From Hemerocallis citrina (lineage: Eukaryota; Streptophyta; Magnoliopsida; Asparagales; Asphodelaceae), in the NCBI GenBank assembly GCA_017893485.1, contig JACEHZ010000201.1, positions 372,001 through 436,000 on the forward strand: a stretch of 64,000 nt of DNA, in the 5' to 3' direction. This document shows positions 1 to 11,901 of this stretch, piece by piece (the first letter of the stretch is position 1; every line of letters begins with the position of its first letter). Made by a program: the position numbers and the translations under genes. The notes below the pieces were generated by a model, which did not search any database, was not told where the DNA came from, and saw only the letters and a list, made by a program, of their open reading frames with translations.

Positions 1-464
1 TTTGTTGATAAAGTTTGAGTCTTTAGGGTTCATTTTAGAACAATCGGAGTTGGTTTTTGTGGTATTTGGAGTTTGGAATGAGTACTGCGAGTGTTTTTTC
101 TTGTGAGAGGGTGAAAAGTTAGAGTCTTTGGAGGTTTCAATGTGAATATGGTTTCGTTTGGGAGGAATTGAAGTGTTAGTTTAAATTTGGAGAGTGTGTA
201 TTAGTATTTTTGTTTGGGGGCAGAGAAATTGTCTGATATTTGTGTGGCATTGTCGGTTTACGCTGCATTGTTCCGAAGACATCCATATGCACGTGGCCAC
301 GGACAAACTGAGTATAATTATAAAAGTTAAAAACAAAGATACATGTTCGACCTCTGGGGTTGTTTTCTGGTCTACTAGGAAATTATATAACAAAAAAGAC
401 TAGAAAAACTTTAAAGGTTAATTAAAACTCAAATATTGGAGTATAAAAAAATAATAGTAATAAA
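1..464. other. Flanking spacer left of Tat-1
   Basis: No gene is recognised. Two overlapping small open frames on opposite strands (about 181-403) have no recognisable motif and look like chance ORFs. The stretch resumes after Tat-1 at 32875, since the 5-bp TSD GTAGC sits at 465-469 and 32875-32879. It contains a degraded Helitron-like 3' end at about 273-314. Confidence 0.6.
273..314 (+). mobile_element. Degraded Helitron 3' terminus (fragment)
   Basis: The segment reads CCGAAGAC, then an imperfect GCACGTGGCC stem, then GGACAAACTGAGTA. This follows the same order as the 3' ends of the two Helitron copies at 11314-11865 and 63193-63754 (CCGAAGACGTG, GCACGTGCCC, GGGCAAATCTAGTA). The terminal CTAG has become CTGAG. 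The upstream TTTACGCTGCATTG also resembles the copies. No 5' end was found, so this is probably a truncated relic. Confidence 0.35.
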
Positions 465-469
465 GTAGC

Positions 470-935
470 TGATGTGGGTATAGGTGACGTGGCCCAATTA
501 AGGCCGTCAGATCTCCTTGGATTTTGCTCATCCCCGATCATCCAGGTCAACTGGTCCAAAGGGCCGTCTGCAACTTCAGGCCCACAGACAAACGGGTCCA
601 ACCTGGCCCAATGGGACTTCAGACCCGTGTCACTCTCCCTATAAATACAGCCCCCCCCCATCCACATAAAAGGTAATCCACTTTTTCGAACCTAAACCCT
701 AGCCTTCAGTTACTATTCCAGTCACTGACTAGATCGTCGGAGAGCATGTCGACGGGGATTCCTCCTGGTGTTTCTAGGCCTTCTACAGGTACCTCGGTTG
801 ATCGACCATCAGTGGCCTCGTCCGTCCGAACCGCCGAAGCCGACCAGGATCGGCGGTTGAGATCTGTCCCTTTCTGCTTCACAAATTACTAGAACTCACA
901 CATGTTGCTCCCACCACTTAAATCAAGCAGCATCA
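470..935 (+). repeat. 5' LTR of Tat-1
   Basis: This terminal repeat runs from TGATGTGGG to GCAGCATCA. A TATA box (CTATAAATA, about 639-647) marks the U3/R border. The part after it, AAAAGGTAATCCACTTTTT and then CGTCGGAGAG, is shared in diverged form with the Tat-2 LTR, which suggests a related promoter and leader. I count roughly 57 differences from the 3' LTR (about 12%). Confidence 0.93.
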
Positions 936-994
936 GGTTGGCACCGTCTATGGGAACTAGGTGACAGATCCAGCGCTAGAACCCGGACACCTAC
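936..994 (+). promoter_or_regulatory. Post-LTR primer-binding region and start of Tat-1 leader
   Basis: TTGGCACCGTCTATGGGAAC begins two bases after the LTR, where the minus-strand primer site lies; Tat-2 has nearly the same sequence at 40577. The matching tRNA was not determined. The leader is cut at 994 by the solo LTR and resumes at 7627, giving about 80 bp before the gag ATG at 7645. Tat-2 has a leader of similar length (71 bp). Confidence 0.75.
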
Positions 995-1228
995 TGTAGT
1001 GCCCCAAATTTCTAATATGATATCTTAGAAAATACGTGGCACAATTCCCAGCATCAACTTCAATGTAATATTAAACACAACTTAACACCAATAAATTTTT
1101 TCAACTTTCGTTACAATAATCATTTACATAGCACAGCGGAATACAATACACCTTAAATCACAAATTCTCTTTTCTTTACAACACCTTACAAATTACATAA
1201 GTCACTATATCAATTGAACTCAAGCATC

Positions 1229-4200
1229 TAGGGGTGGCGAACGGGTCGAGTGGGCCGGGCCGGGCCCAACCCGTAAGGGTTGGCATGTAGAATTATACGG
1301 GCCGGGCCGGGTTGTTTTTTCGTTTGGGTGGCCCGCCCAACCTGTGAACCCTTTAGGGTTCAACCCGGGTTGGGCCGGGTCGACCCGCGGGTTGGCACGT
1401 TTAATAATTTTTTTTTTTGGTAGCTTAAATTAAAATAATAATTATAATTATAATACTAAGTAAGTAATAATACTAATAAACAATAAAAATCGTAATAATA
1501 ATAATAAGATTGAAAGAGTGAAATTGACAATAAATTTTGAAATATTATTCATATGAATTTAAGTTATACAATTTTAACAATTTATAACGAAATGAAGAAT
1601 TCAATTCACAAATAAGTTTTATACAATAACATATTTCTTATATACAATTTTAATTGAGTACAAGTTTTCTAATTTGACATAACAAGCAAAGCTATTGTTG
1701 TTGTTGTTGTTGTTGTTCTTCTTCTTCTTCTTCTTCGGGCGAGTTGCTCCCACTTGTGGAACTTGATAGTGCTTTCCCTTGCGTCCTATCTTCAGCCTTC
1801 AGCCAGTCTTCTGTGTAAACGAGCATCTCTAACGCCTCGGGCTTCAACCGATTCCTGTAATCAGATAAAATCCTGCCACTTGTAGAAAATGCACTCTCAG
1901 AAGCAACTGTAGAGATAGGAGGAGTTAGCAAATCTTTAGCCATAATTGACAGAATACTAAAAGTGTGTTCATGTTCTTTCCACCATTGTAAAATATCTAG
2001 TGCAGAAAGAGTAGGCTCAGTATCCTGTTGGTTATACCAATTTAATTCATTTGGTTGATTAGTCATAGGTTTTTTAGATTGAATTTGTTCAAGTAAACTA
2101 AATGTTCAATCACCAATTCTACTTTTACCCTTACCTTTAAAACTACCAGAAGAAGAACTAACTACAGAAGTTGTACTACTAGAAGCAAAACGTCTATCAT
2201 AATAATCATACAAGTTATTTAACGTAGATTCAAATTGAACTAAAAAAGTAGCGCAATCAATTATTAATTCTACATTGTCCTCTAAATATTCAAAAAACAT
2301 TTGTATCAAATTCTTCGTACCTTCTAATTTGATACGGGAATCCATAACAGTAGCAACACAAATCAACATAGGAGGAGGAAAATAATACTTCAAAATTTTT
2401 TGAAATGCAGGTATTACAATTTCACTAATATAGAGATCATTTAACATTTCGTTAAATATTTGCATCATGCTAACTAATTCAATAAAAATGCTACTAGAAG
2501 TAGATTCATATGTTTTTGAAAATTTTAAAGCTGCGGTTTTAAAAGGTTCTAAAAATTTCAACAAAGATTCGGCAAAAAACCAATCGGGGGGAGTCATTTC
2601 AAAATTGTGCATATTTTTTACGATACAAAAATCATTTACAACTGCTTTATAATCGGTAACAATATTTAGTAAATCAAAAGTAGAATTCCTTCGTGTCTAA
2701 CATCCTTTGGAAATTTTCTAAAAGGAACATTTCTAACCTTACACCAAGCTTTCCATTCTTGTAAAATGCTTGAACTTAATGCAATGAAATGTACACAATT
2801 TCTAATTTTAACTATATATGGATCAGCTATTCTTAATGCATCTTGAACACATAAATTTATAATATGACATGCACATTAATATGAAAAATATTGTCAGATG
2901 GAGGATTTAATACAGATTTTAAAGTAGTAATTGCTACATTGTTGTTAGATGCATTATCAAAACTAATAGCCATAATTTTATCGCGAATATGAAAAACATC
3001 ACAAATTTCTATAATACGGTTTGCTATTTCAGCGCCACTATGGGGATACGGCAACGCCACAAGTTATAGGATTCTTTTTTGAAGAATCCAATCATTGTCG
3101 ATCCAATGACAGGTTATTCCCATCGTTGGAATATTGTTGACACCCATCCAACAATCCGAAGTTAAACTAATCCTACAAGTTAAACTCCATAAAATAGCAA
3201 TCAACGCGTCCTTCATTTCAACATACATTTTAAAACAATCCGATTTGCAAGTATTTCTCGGAATTCTTTTAAAATGAGGGTTTAAGGCCGTTTGATTAAA
3301 ATTTTCCAAGTTCCTACTCTCGGGATAGGAAAATGGCAACTCTTCCTTAATGACTAATCGGGCCATTTTCCGACGAACAAGTTCGGGATCATAAGGGTGG
3401 CTATCTACTTGACCGGTTCTAGGGTTGATTTTTTGTTGGCCTTGTATTTGATCAAGAAGTTCTTTATGATTATGTTGTATGTGCCTACTAATTGTACCGG
3501 TGCCGTCACCCCTCTTGAATTTGTATGTTTTACTACATGTTTTATACACTTTCAAATCTATACCCGGAGTATGTTCGTCTGGGATATAATCATAAAACTT
3601 ATGCCAATCGCTAGTTTCTCCTATACTTTTCCTACTACTATGGGGTTGTGTGGTTTCGGGTTGTTGTTGTTGTTCTTCTTCTTCTAATTGTATGTCACCT
3701 ACAACATCCATGTCGTGTGTACCCCATTGTTCCATAATAGGATCAATGTAATCTTGGGCGGGCTCACTAGTTGGGACAATTGGTGGCCTACGTGAAGAGG
3801 AGGAGGAATCTTGTCCGCTACGACCGCTACCGCGTGATCTAGACATAATGTAGTAATGTGCTAAAGTAAAGTATGTAAAAAAAAAATATACAACGTAGAA
3901 GCGGTGAATTATAAAAAAAAAAATCTAAAAAACAAGAGGGTTGAGATAGAGAAGTTCAAAAAAACGAACAATAATTTTAACTACAACGCAAAAAAAAAAA
4001 TTAACGAGAGGGATAGAGATATTTTGATACCGTTCACAGTGGAATACGCGTATGTAAAAAAAAGGGTTAAAATAAGAATAGAATAGAAAAGATGGAGGAG
4101 CGCTTTGCCGATTCCGCAATTGAAGAGTTGAGAAGAGGTTGAAGTAGATTTGACGAGGGTTGAAGAGAGTTGAAGACGTTGAAGACGTTGAATTTTGATT

Positions 4201-4768
4201 CCGATACGACCGAAATTTGATCGTGTATATGCCTCCTTGTACACTTGTTTGATGAATACTACAATTGTTCAAAAATTCTTTACAAATGATGTATAATAGT
4301 AGAGAGAGTAAGAGAGTGAGGTGTGATTTTTTATGAGATTTTTGGGGATATTTATAGGCTAAATAAGTGGGAAAAAACAAAACAAAAAATAATAATAATG
4401 CAATGGCTCAAAGAGCCGTTTACAACGGCTCTGTCTTGGGACAGAGCCATCAGTAGCGCAATGGCAGAATTTTCGACCGTTCGACCCGCGGGTCAACGGT
4501 CGACCCGTCACGGGTCGAACGTTCGACCCGTACGGGTCGAACGGGTCGAAAACCGCGGGTCGACCCGCAGGTTGGCGGGTCCAACTCGCGAATTGGGCCG
4601 GGTTCGTGGGCCGGGTTTTGCGAATTTAATTCGCGTAAATTACTACCCGGGTCGACCCGGTACTGTTCACCGGGTTCGACCCGAACCCGCGGAGCAAATT
4701 AACGGGCCGGGTTGGCGGGCCGGTTCGCGGGTGGGTTGCCGGTTGACCCGGCCCAGTTGCCATCCCTA
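1229..4768 (-). mobile_element. hAT DNA transposon (complete ends, dead transposase)
   Basis: The ends TAGGGGTGGCGA and, inverted, TAGGGATGGCAAC are hAT-type terminal inverted repeats. They are flanked by a perfect 8-bp duplication CAAGCATC (1221-1228 and 4769-4776), the hallmark of hAT insertion. The 3.5-kb body has subterminal GGGTCGACCC/GGGCCGGG-rich repeats at both ends, as is common where hAT transposase binds. It carries a single minus-strand transposase gene (1692-3846). It lies in the solo LTR 995-7621, so it is younger than that insertion. Confidence 0.95.
1692..3846 (-). pseudogene. hAT transposase (BED zinc finger to hATC), pseudogene
   Basis: Reading from the ATG at 3846: an acidic, Q-rich N-terminus; a BED-type zinc finger with CSKTYKFKRGDGTGTISRHI ending in HNH; a core containing DNASNNN; and at the C-terminus the hATC dimerisation segment with ALDILQWWKEHE and STVASESAFSTSGRIL, followed by polyE and polyQ tails from a CTT/GTT microsatellite. 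Such proteins cut and paste the element in the nucleus. The gene is dead: in-frame stops at about 3064 and 2106, and frameshifts near 2865 and 2690. The first zinc-ligand position of the BED finger reads Tyr (KVYKTC), possibly a further lesion. Family assignment is firm. Confidence 0.92.
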
Positions 4769-5837
4769 CAAGCATCTAAATCCGAGCCTTAAGAAATCAC
4801 CTATAAAATATGAGGCTAGAGATAACCCTAACCCCCAAAACTAAAGGGGTCAGTCATAAAGGTGTGAGTGACATAAAACAAACAACATAAGTAAAATATG
4901 GATTCATAAACAACATATAATAAATAATAATACATGAAATATGACATAGTAAGGAAACATGTAAACCTCAAGTGAAGCTAAACTAAGTGTCAAGTGTAGA
5001 AAGCAGGAAACCACATGCATAAAACCAAGTCATGAAAACATAAGTCTACATGCTGACTTCCTAATGCGTACTTGTCGAAGTCTATGCATCCCACTCTACA
5101 TAGGTCCGGTGCAAACCCTTAACGTCTCCACATTATAGGGTTTAATCCCCCGCTATGCAACTAATTCTAACACGATGACTACTACGAGATAAAGATAAAC
5201 TGTGAGTATTAGCCTATGCCCCGATAATTCCAGAGGTCAATCTCTATCCACAGATAATTTCGGAGACTATTTCACTCATACCTGGGAATCTTCTAGAATA
5301 CCCCACACCGCATGAGATGGCACCTCATCACACGAATACCACATGTGCGTCGCCTCGACCCCGATAATTCCGGAGATCAATTCCACACTACAGGTAATTT
5401 CGGAGACTATTTCACTCACACCTGGATAATTCCGGGGATTATCTCACACCGCAAGCCATACTGAGGTCCATAACCCATGTTCTCGTTCATCATATCACCA
5501 CTAGTGTCTGTCCTTATCATTTAAGTTGTTTAATTACTTTACGAATCTCCTAGAGTTGGTGTACCCTACCGGACTTAACTCAACAACTGATCAACTAAAA
5601 TGCCTCAACAGGCCCAAACATAATATCTCAACTGCCGGTAAACTAGGATCACACACACCCTCTAGAGACTCACACTCAAATATCCAAAACCAATCTTCCA
5701 ATATAAATTGTTCAGTCAAAACAACTTGAAAACATATGTTCAGTAGGAGATAAAGTATAGAATAGTAAGTTATAGATTAAACCATTTAGAGAATAAATCA
5801 TTTGAAAGAACATTCAAAAATATAAAGATACATCAGT

Positions 5838-6200
5838 ATCAGTCGACTATTAACAAGCATAAGTCGACTGTCCAGAAAGAGAATTTCATGGTTTTAAGAA
5901 AAATAATCTAAGTGTAATAAGTCGACTATTAAAACCATTGGTCGACCGTTCAGAGAGAAAATTCAATAATCTTTAAGAAAATAAATCCTAAGTGTAGCAG
6001 TCGACTGTAAAAGGGTCTAGGTCGACTGTTCAGCGCGAAAAATACAGTAACTTCGAGAAAATAATTCTAAGTGGTACCAGTCGACTGTAAAAGTCTTCAG
6101 TCGACTGTCCCGAACGAAATTTCAAGAAAAATTAGGGAACATAGTAACCGGTTCGTTTCGGTCGACTGAGAAGTCATACCAGTCAACTGTCGACCTGCAG
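5838..6200. repeat. About 80-bp tandem repeat with paired GTCGAC sites, inside solo LTR-A
   Basis: The palindrome GTCGAC occurs as pairs starting at 5842/5863, 5921/5941, 6000/6021, 6080/6100 and 6161/6182 (the last partner reads GTCAAC, with another GTCGAC at 6189). Members of a pair are 20-21 bp apart and pairs recur every 79-81 bp. Most sites read AGTCGACTG. The sequence between is diverged but alignable (AGAAAATAATCCTAAGTG). Function is unknown. Confidence 0.8.
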
Positions 6201-7644
6201 ACTGCATACTTTTGGTTGTGCACATCTCAACCGATATGTAGTTTTACTTAATGAAAACGATTTCTATGAAAAGCTTATTTCTTATATGATCAAATACAAC
6301 TTGTAGGACATATAATAGTCCATAAAACTAAATCAAAACTACTTGAATTTATAAAAAATAGAGATTTTGTTGATTTCTTTCGATTAAAACATGGATTATG
6401 CATATAGTCAAAAATAGAGTTTCTTAAAATCAATTACTCATTGAAATTGCTTCGTATTCAGATCCAAATTGTATCAATACCAAAACCTCAAGAAAATCCC
6501 CAATTTGGGTATATTCATCAAACTCAATCCAATTTATCTCAAATCCAAATCTCAAGACATGATCTCCTAATTCATCAGTCCTTCTCAACATTTCCTCAAT
6601 CTCAATCACCATTATAACTCATACACATAATCAGTTCATAACATTGCCATATCTAGTTTCATTCAACCAATACTCCAAAGTAATAAAAATCTCATCTTTA
6701 TTAGGTTTATGTATAAAATCTACCATATCCAATCAATCCAACATTGATCCAAAAGAGATGGACTAACCACATACAATTTTATTTACAAACAACTAGGGTT
6801 TCACAAGATCCAATTTTTCATCCATCCATCCAATTCAAAATGTGCCTATTTCTATTCAAACCCTAAACATGCTTTCTAGCAATTAAAATTCAATATCCAA
6901 GATCCATTAAAACATTCATAGATCAAACAACCAAATTATACAACTCACATAGATAAAACAAAACAACAAAATCACTCACATGCAAAATACACAAAGCAAA
7001 ACAAATAAGTCACTCACCTCAAATGAAGAAATCTTGATAAGAAAGCCTTTCTTTTGCGAAATCCAAGATCCTCTTCTTAATCCTCCAAAAAAATAATAAA
7101 CCCTTTGTGTTGTGCAGCGAAAGACGGCTGTACTTCTTTTAAATGGGCCGGAATTGAAGATTAGGGTTTTTAAACACATTTGCAAGATAACCCCTTTAAA
7201 TATAACTTTACATAAATAGATCCCTATACTTGGAAACTTAATAAAACTAATTAAATTGAGATTTAAAAGTAAAATAGACACCTTATTTCCAGCCAGCACT
7301 GTTTGAAAAGTCCAGAAAAATAGTTTTGCACATTCATCCCTCAAAATAACAATTTTGCAAAAAGATCTTTTTTTTTCTTAATATTTGTAAATAGATCCAA
7401 TAAATATCCGAAAAATATAGAAAATTTTCAATTAAATCCCAAATAATAAATGTTGATTTTCCATGAAGAAAGTTTGGCTTTTGAATTCTCAAAAAAATAT
7501 TTGCACGTGTTTTGCACGTGTAAAAAGATAAATCTTCAGAAAATATTATCAATTCTCTAAAAATTCATTTGAATTCATTTATAAACCTTTAAAATTATAT
7601 TTAAAAATATGGGGTACTACACCTACAATATCCTCCTCGCCCAA

Positions 7645-9240
7645 ATGGCCCCCAGGCCAAGAAGAGCCCCCATGGGTGGGCGATAATCTGAGTCACATCA
7701 ACCGTCCCTCGGTGGCCGTGCGAACACACAAGGTTCATAAAGACACCAACTCGAGGATCCATTGGGTCCGGGTTGGAACGCCTCCCGGTCGGCCCAAAGG
7801 CCTTCCAACGTCAAATACTGGAGGATAGGCGAGCCATCCCCAGTCAACAGGCAGTAGTAGAATACCTGCGGGGAAAAATAGAATGCTCGATGGCAGGGTT
7901 TGCCCACTTTCACCGAGCTCCAAACCTTAGCGTTCATATGTCCCAGGGTCAAAAGCAACATTCCAACCATTCCCCAAGAAGCCGATGACCCCCAACAGGT
8001 CATATCGAAGAGGTCCCAGTCACACGGACCGAATTTCGGAATTTCCATAATGAAAACCTGCAACCAATCAGAGGTGGCCCTAGGACAGAGCGTCATAACA
8101 ATGTTCATGCTCACGAGGAAAGAGACCGGCATAGCAAGTCGCATGGCTCTATCCTACTAGCGAGGGAGGATGACAATGTCCTCAAGCGGCTGCAGGATAT
8201 GGAGAATCGCCTCGCCCGAATCAGCGACGGAGGCAGACAATCCAGCCGGGGGAACTAGCCTACAGGCCCCGCCTTCTCGGCTCAGATCCTGGACGCATCT
8301 ATCCCCAGGAACTTACGACCCCCTCAATTCAAAACTTATGACCGGGAAAGCGATCCCACTGATCAAATGGAGGGATTTAATACCCTCATGATGATGCACA
8401 GTGCTATGGATCCTTTTCTCTGTCGCACTTTCTCGACCACCCTGCACGAACCCGTCGGGGAATGGTTCTCGAAGCTTGCCCCCAACTCTATTTTTTTCTT
8501 CGAGCAACTAGAGTCGAGCTTATAGGCTCACTTTGTGGCCAACAGTAAGGTTAAGAAGATGACCGCTTCTTTCCTGGACCTCAAGCAGAAGGAAGGAGAG
8601 TCCATATGGGATTTTGTTCGTAGGTTCACCACCGAGGCCAGGGCAGTCACTTCCCTTGATGCTGGCATCGCATCTGCAGCCTTTAGGTACAACGTACGCC
8701 ATGGCCAGCTGAAGGCCTCTCTCACCAAAAAGAAGTTGATTGATTTCCCAGACCTCTTGAATCAGGTCGAAAAGTATATCAGAGCGGAAGAGGCCTTATA
8801 CCCCGGAGGCGTCACTGAAGCATCGTCCAAGGGAAAGAGAAAAGCGAAAGGGCCCGATCCTGCGAAGAAGGCTCCGAAAGATCTTCCCGTTCAAAGAAGG
8901 CCACCTCCGGTCCCTCGCTTTGAGAAATTTATGCCACAGACATATACCGTGTCGGCCATTCTCATGGAAATTGAGGATAAGGGGATAGTCCGCCATCCCT
9001 CCGTTCTAGCAATAACAAGAAGATGGACCGATTTTACTGTCGGTTCCATCGGGACCACGGGCATGAGACCGATACTTGCCGTGCCCTTAAGGACGAGATC
9101 GAGGCCCTCATTCAGAGCAGATACCTTTGGGAATTTACTCACCCTAATTAACGGGATAGGAGGACCTCCCCTCCACATACCCGACCAGAGCCAGAGCCCG
9201 AGCCCGAGCCCGAGCAAGACGGTGGTCCGACAATCCTACA
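7645..9240 (+). pseudogene. gag: Tat-1 gag (capsid/nucleocapsid polyprotein), broken
   Basis: The start is placed at the ATG giving MAPRPRRAPMG, which matches the Tat-2 gag start MPPRKLRS and lies just after the short leader. The retrotransposon gag domain follows: RPPQFKTYDRES, then EWFSKLAPNSI, then AHFVANSKVKKMTASFLDLK, WDFVRRFTTEARA and LLNQVEKYIRAEEA. A basic stretch (KGKRKAKGPDPAKK) precedes a decayed zinc-knuckle region near 9040. Gag forms the virus-like particle that packages the element's RNA. In-frame stops (for example near 8260 and 8523) and frameshifts break it. It aligns with Tat-2 gag at 40646-42480. Confidence 0.88.
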
Positions 9241-9259
9241 CTGCGTCTATGGCGGCCCA

Positions 9260-9760
9260 ATGGGTGGAGAGTCTAACTCCTCCCGCAAGGCCTTCTTGAG
9301 GGAAGTCAATTCCATTTGCAATGAGCCGCGCCATAGTAGCCAAGGACTGGCTGTGTCATTTTCCAACCATGACCTGGTGGGCGTCTGCTTGCTTCACTGC
9401 GATGCTTTAGAGATCAGCCTCGCCATGGTAAACCATAAGGTCCGTCGCGTTCTCATCGACAACAGTAGCTCTGTCAACATCCTATTTCTAGCAGCGTTCG
9501 AGGCACCCAAACTTTCCCGAGAAAGGTTGAAGCCAGCAGGATACACACTGCACGAATTTTCCGGCATGCCTGTACAAATTGAGGAAACCATCACACTCGA
9601 TATCACCACCGAAGCCACGCCGATCATATAGATGGAGGCCATGGACTTCATGGTGGTAAACATTAAAGCTGCCTACAATGTGATTCTCGGCCGACCGGGC
9701 CTCTGTTCCCTTCAGGCCGTACCATCAGCATACCATCTAAAGATAAAATTCCCTACCGAA
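9260..9760 (+). pseudogene. pol: Tat-1 aspartic protease segment of pol, broken
   Basis: The order HCDALEISLAMVNHKVRRVL, DNSSSVNILF, then KAAYNVILGRPGL marks a retropepsin. Usual active-site context is IDNGSS; here the Gly is Ser (GGT to AGT, a G-to-A change), while Tat-2 keeps DNGSS. A TAG at 9629 interrupts the frame where Gln (CAG) would fit. The protease would cleave the gag-pol polyprotein inside the particle. It is continuous with the reverse transcriptase segment downstream, a linkage that Tat-2 has lost. Confidence 0.82.
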
Positions 9761-10334
9761 CATGGAGTCAGAGTGGTCAGAGGGAATCAGGAATTGGCGC
9801 GGTCCTGCTACATGACCGCGCTGGGGGGCGCGGTGCTGCCCCTCGACGCAGTCGAACTTCCGTCAGAGAGAAACTCAATGGGCGCAGAGCCCGTCGATGA
9901 GTTGGAGAAAATTGCCTTCCAAGATGAAGACTTCTCAAAATGCTTCCGCATAAGCTGGTCGCTCCCCCCGAACCTCAAGGATGTTCTCGTTGAGTGCATT
10001 CAGAAGAACCTCGATCTCTTCGTCCGGACACCTAGTGATAGGCCTGAAATCTCGGAAGACCTCATCATACATAGGCTCAGTGTTCGACCAGATTCAAAGA
10101 CCGTTCACCAGAACCGCCGCAAGCTTGCCCCTGAAAGACAGCAGGCTACGAAGGAAGAGGTGCACAAGATTCTGTCAGCACGTTTCATACAGGAGGTTAG
10201 CTACCCGGAATGGCTGCGAATGTAGTGATGGTGAAGAAATCAAGTGGAAACTGGAGTATTTGTATAGACTTCACCTACCTAAATAAGTCTTGTCCGACGG
10301 ATCCATTTCCCATCCCAAGTATTAACGCCCTGAT
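9761..10334 (+). pseudogene. pol: Tat-1 reverse transcriptase, N-terminal part
   Basis: Motifs in order are ISEDLIIHRLSV, RRKLAPERQQATKEEVHKIL, IQEVSYPEW and, after a frame break at about 10222, NVVMVKKSSGNWSICIDFTY with LNKSCPTDPFPIPSINALI. These are the fingers and start of the palm of a Ty3/gypsy RT. At 10335 a 495-bp DNA element cuts the codons of the ALIDA segment; the frame resumes exactly at 10840 once the element and one 10-bp TSD copy are removed, so the insertion itself lost nothing. Confidence 0.85.
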
Positions 10335-10829
10335 AGCATTGGTATAAATACCCGAAACCCGGACCTAGCATTTGACCGGAACTGACCCGGCCTATCCGGG
10401 TCCGGGTCCTAAAATGGGACCTGTTGTACTTTCGGATCTGGATCTGGGTCCACTCAAAAGAGACCCGACCCGGACCCGGAACCGGATCCGGACCTGTTTA
10501 AAAAAACTAAAAAATTCAACATATAAATAAATATTCTATCATCATCCCTCCCCTCCTTCCTCCTCAATTCTAAATCTTCATCTTCCAAACTCAAAACTCA
10601 TGCCTTTTTCTTCTCTCCTCTATTCTAAATCCTCAACTCGCTGCCTCCGCTTGCCGCTCACACTCCCGATCCTACCCGAATGGGTAGGAATATTTTAATA
10701 GGGCCCGGACCCGGAACCGAACCCGGTCCTCACGGGTCCGGGTCTGGGTCCAATTTTAGGACCCATAGGGGACCGGGACCGAGTTCGGGTAGTGAAGGAC
10801 CCGACCTGACCCGACCCGATACTAATGCT
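10335..10829. mobile_element. Short nonautonomous DNA element, AGCATTRGTAT termini, 10-bp TSD
   Basis: The ends AGCATTGGTAT and, inverted, AGCATTAGTAT are an 11-bp terminal inverted repeat. The flanks carry ACGCCCTGAT at 10325-10334 and 10830-10839. It is non-coding and both halves are packed with ACCCGG/GGGTCC-type runs, with an AT-rich middle. Removing it restores the RT reading frame. A related sequence lies at about 57770-58222. A 10-bp TSD fits MULE-type insertion better than hAT (8 bp), but the short TIR is atypical, so the superfamily is left open. Confidence 0.75.
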
Positions 10830-11255
10830 ACGCCCTGATAGATGCAACAACGGGGCATGAACTGCTGAGATTCATGGATGCCTTCTCGGGCTACAACCAA
10901 ATCCGAATGTTTCCACCCAATATCCCTAAGACAACGTTCGTGACCTATCAAGGCCTTTATTGCTACCGAGTTATGCCTTTCGGGCTGAAGAATTTTGGCA
11001 CCACCTACCAGAGGCTCGTCAACAAAGATTTCAAGCATCAAATTAGCCGGAACATGGAAGTCTATGTCGACGACATGCTCGTCAAAAGCTGCAAAGGCCA
11101 TGACCATGTTTCTGACCTTAAGGAAGACATTGAGGTCCTGCGGTCCCACAACATGAGTCTCAATCCCTCTAAATGCGCTTTCGGTGTTTCATCTTAAAAA
11201 TTTCTTGGGTCCGTGGTCAGCCAAAGAGGCATCGAGGCAAATCCCAAGAAGATCC
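10830..11255 (+). pseudogene. pol: Tat-1 reverse transcriptase, palm with YVDD
   Basis: This piece reads GHELLRFMDAFSGYNQIRM, TYQGLYCYRVMPFGLKN, and the catalytic YVDDMLVKS, then LNPSKCAFGVSS. DAFSGY and YVDD supply the catalytic aspartates of the polymerase that copies element RNA to DNA. After a frame break at about 11195 the text continues as a connection-domain sequence (GIEANPKKI) and is then split at 11256 by the TRIM-like element; it resumes at 13149. Confidence 0.88.
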
Positions 11256-11273
11256 TGTAACATCCCGCAATTT

Positions 11274-11324
<51 letters not shown>

Positions 11325-11483
11325 AAATACAAAGAAAGCTATCAAGTGGCTCTCCTTCAATCCTCCCAAAATCAAAGGCTCAGATCTAACCTCACAAAAC
11401 ACATTTTCCCTCACAAAATTTCAAACCCCAAAACTCAAATTCAAATCCCCTCCCCCTCCCAAAAAACTCATTTATTTATTTAA

Positions 11484-11519
<36 letters not shown>

Positions 11520-11864
11520 ACCTCTATTTACTTAGAAATTTAGATTTCCAGATTTCAAGTTTATAAATTTTCAGATTTTTATGTTTTTTTATTGTTCATG
11601 TTACATTAAAAATAGCAAATATATCTTCAACAGTTAAATTTCATCATTTTTTACCCTCAAAGTTCTAAGAAGTTGGATTTTATACCATCATTTATAATTA
11701 TTTTTCAACATATACTAATGGAAACATAGACTTTATTTACAACTAATTGTTGTCATATTATTCAAACTTAAGCTACATAATTGTAGTTTTACTGTTTACA
11801 AGGCTTTACATATGCTATATCATACCGAAGACGTGTCGTAGGCACGTGCCCATGGGCAAATCTA

Positions 11865-11901
<37 letters not shown>

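Larger units (their letters stand above)
995..7621 (-). mobile_element. Solo LTR of a Del/Tekay-like gypsy family (LTR-A), with nested hAT
   Basis: The insertion begins TGTAGTGCCCC and ends GGGGTACTACA and is flanked by CCTAC at 990-994 and 7622-7626. TG...CA ends, a 5-bp TSD and no gag or pol inside fit a long solo LTR; without its nested hAT it is about 3.1 kb. It shares internal segments with the solo LTR at 18878-23032, such as CTATGCATCCCA followed by CTACATAGGTCCG (5089 here, 19380 there). Strand is inferred from that copy, whose TATA box reads on minus. TGTAACACCC-type ends are known from Del/Tekay chromoviruses; the lineage call is inference. Confidence 0.8.

Noticed and set aside
181..403. 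Two small ORFs on opposite strands at the window start
   Set aside because: They are mutual shadows and overlap a Helitron-like 3' end; no motif.
4323..4844. 173-codon ORF near the hAT left end
   Set aside because: It runs through GGGTCGACCC-rich subterminal repeats, crosses the element end and has no protein motif.
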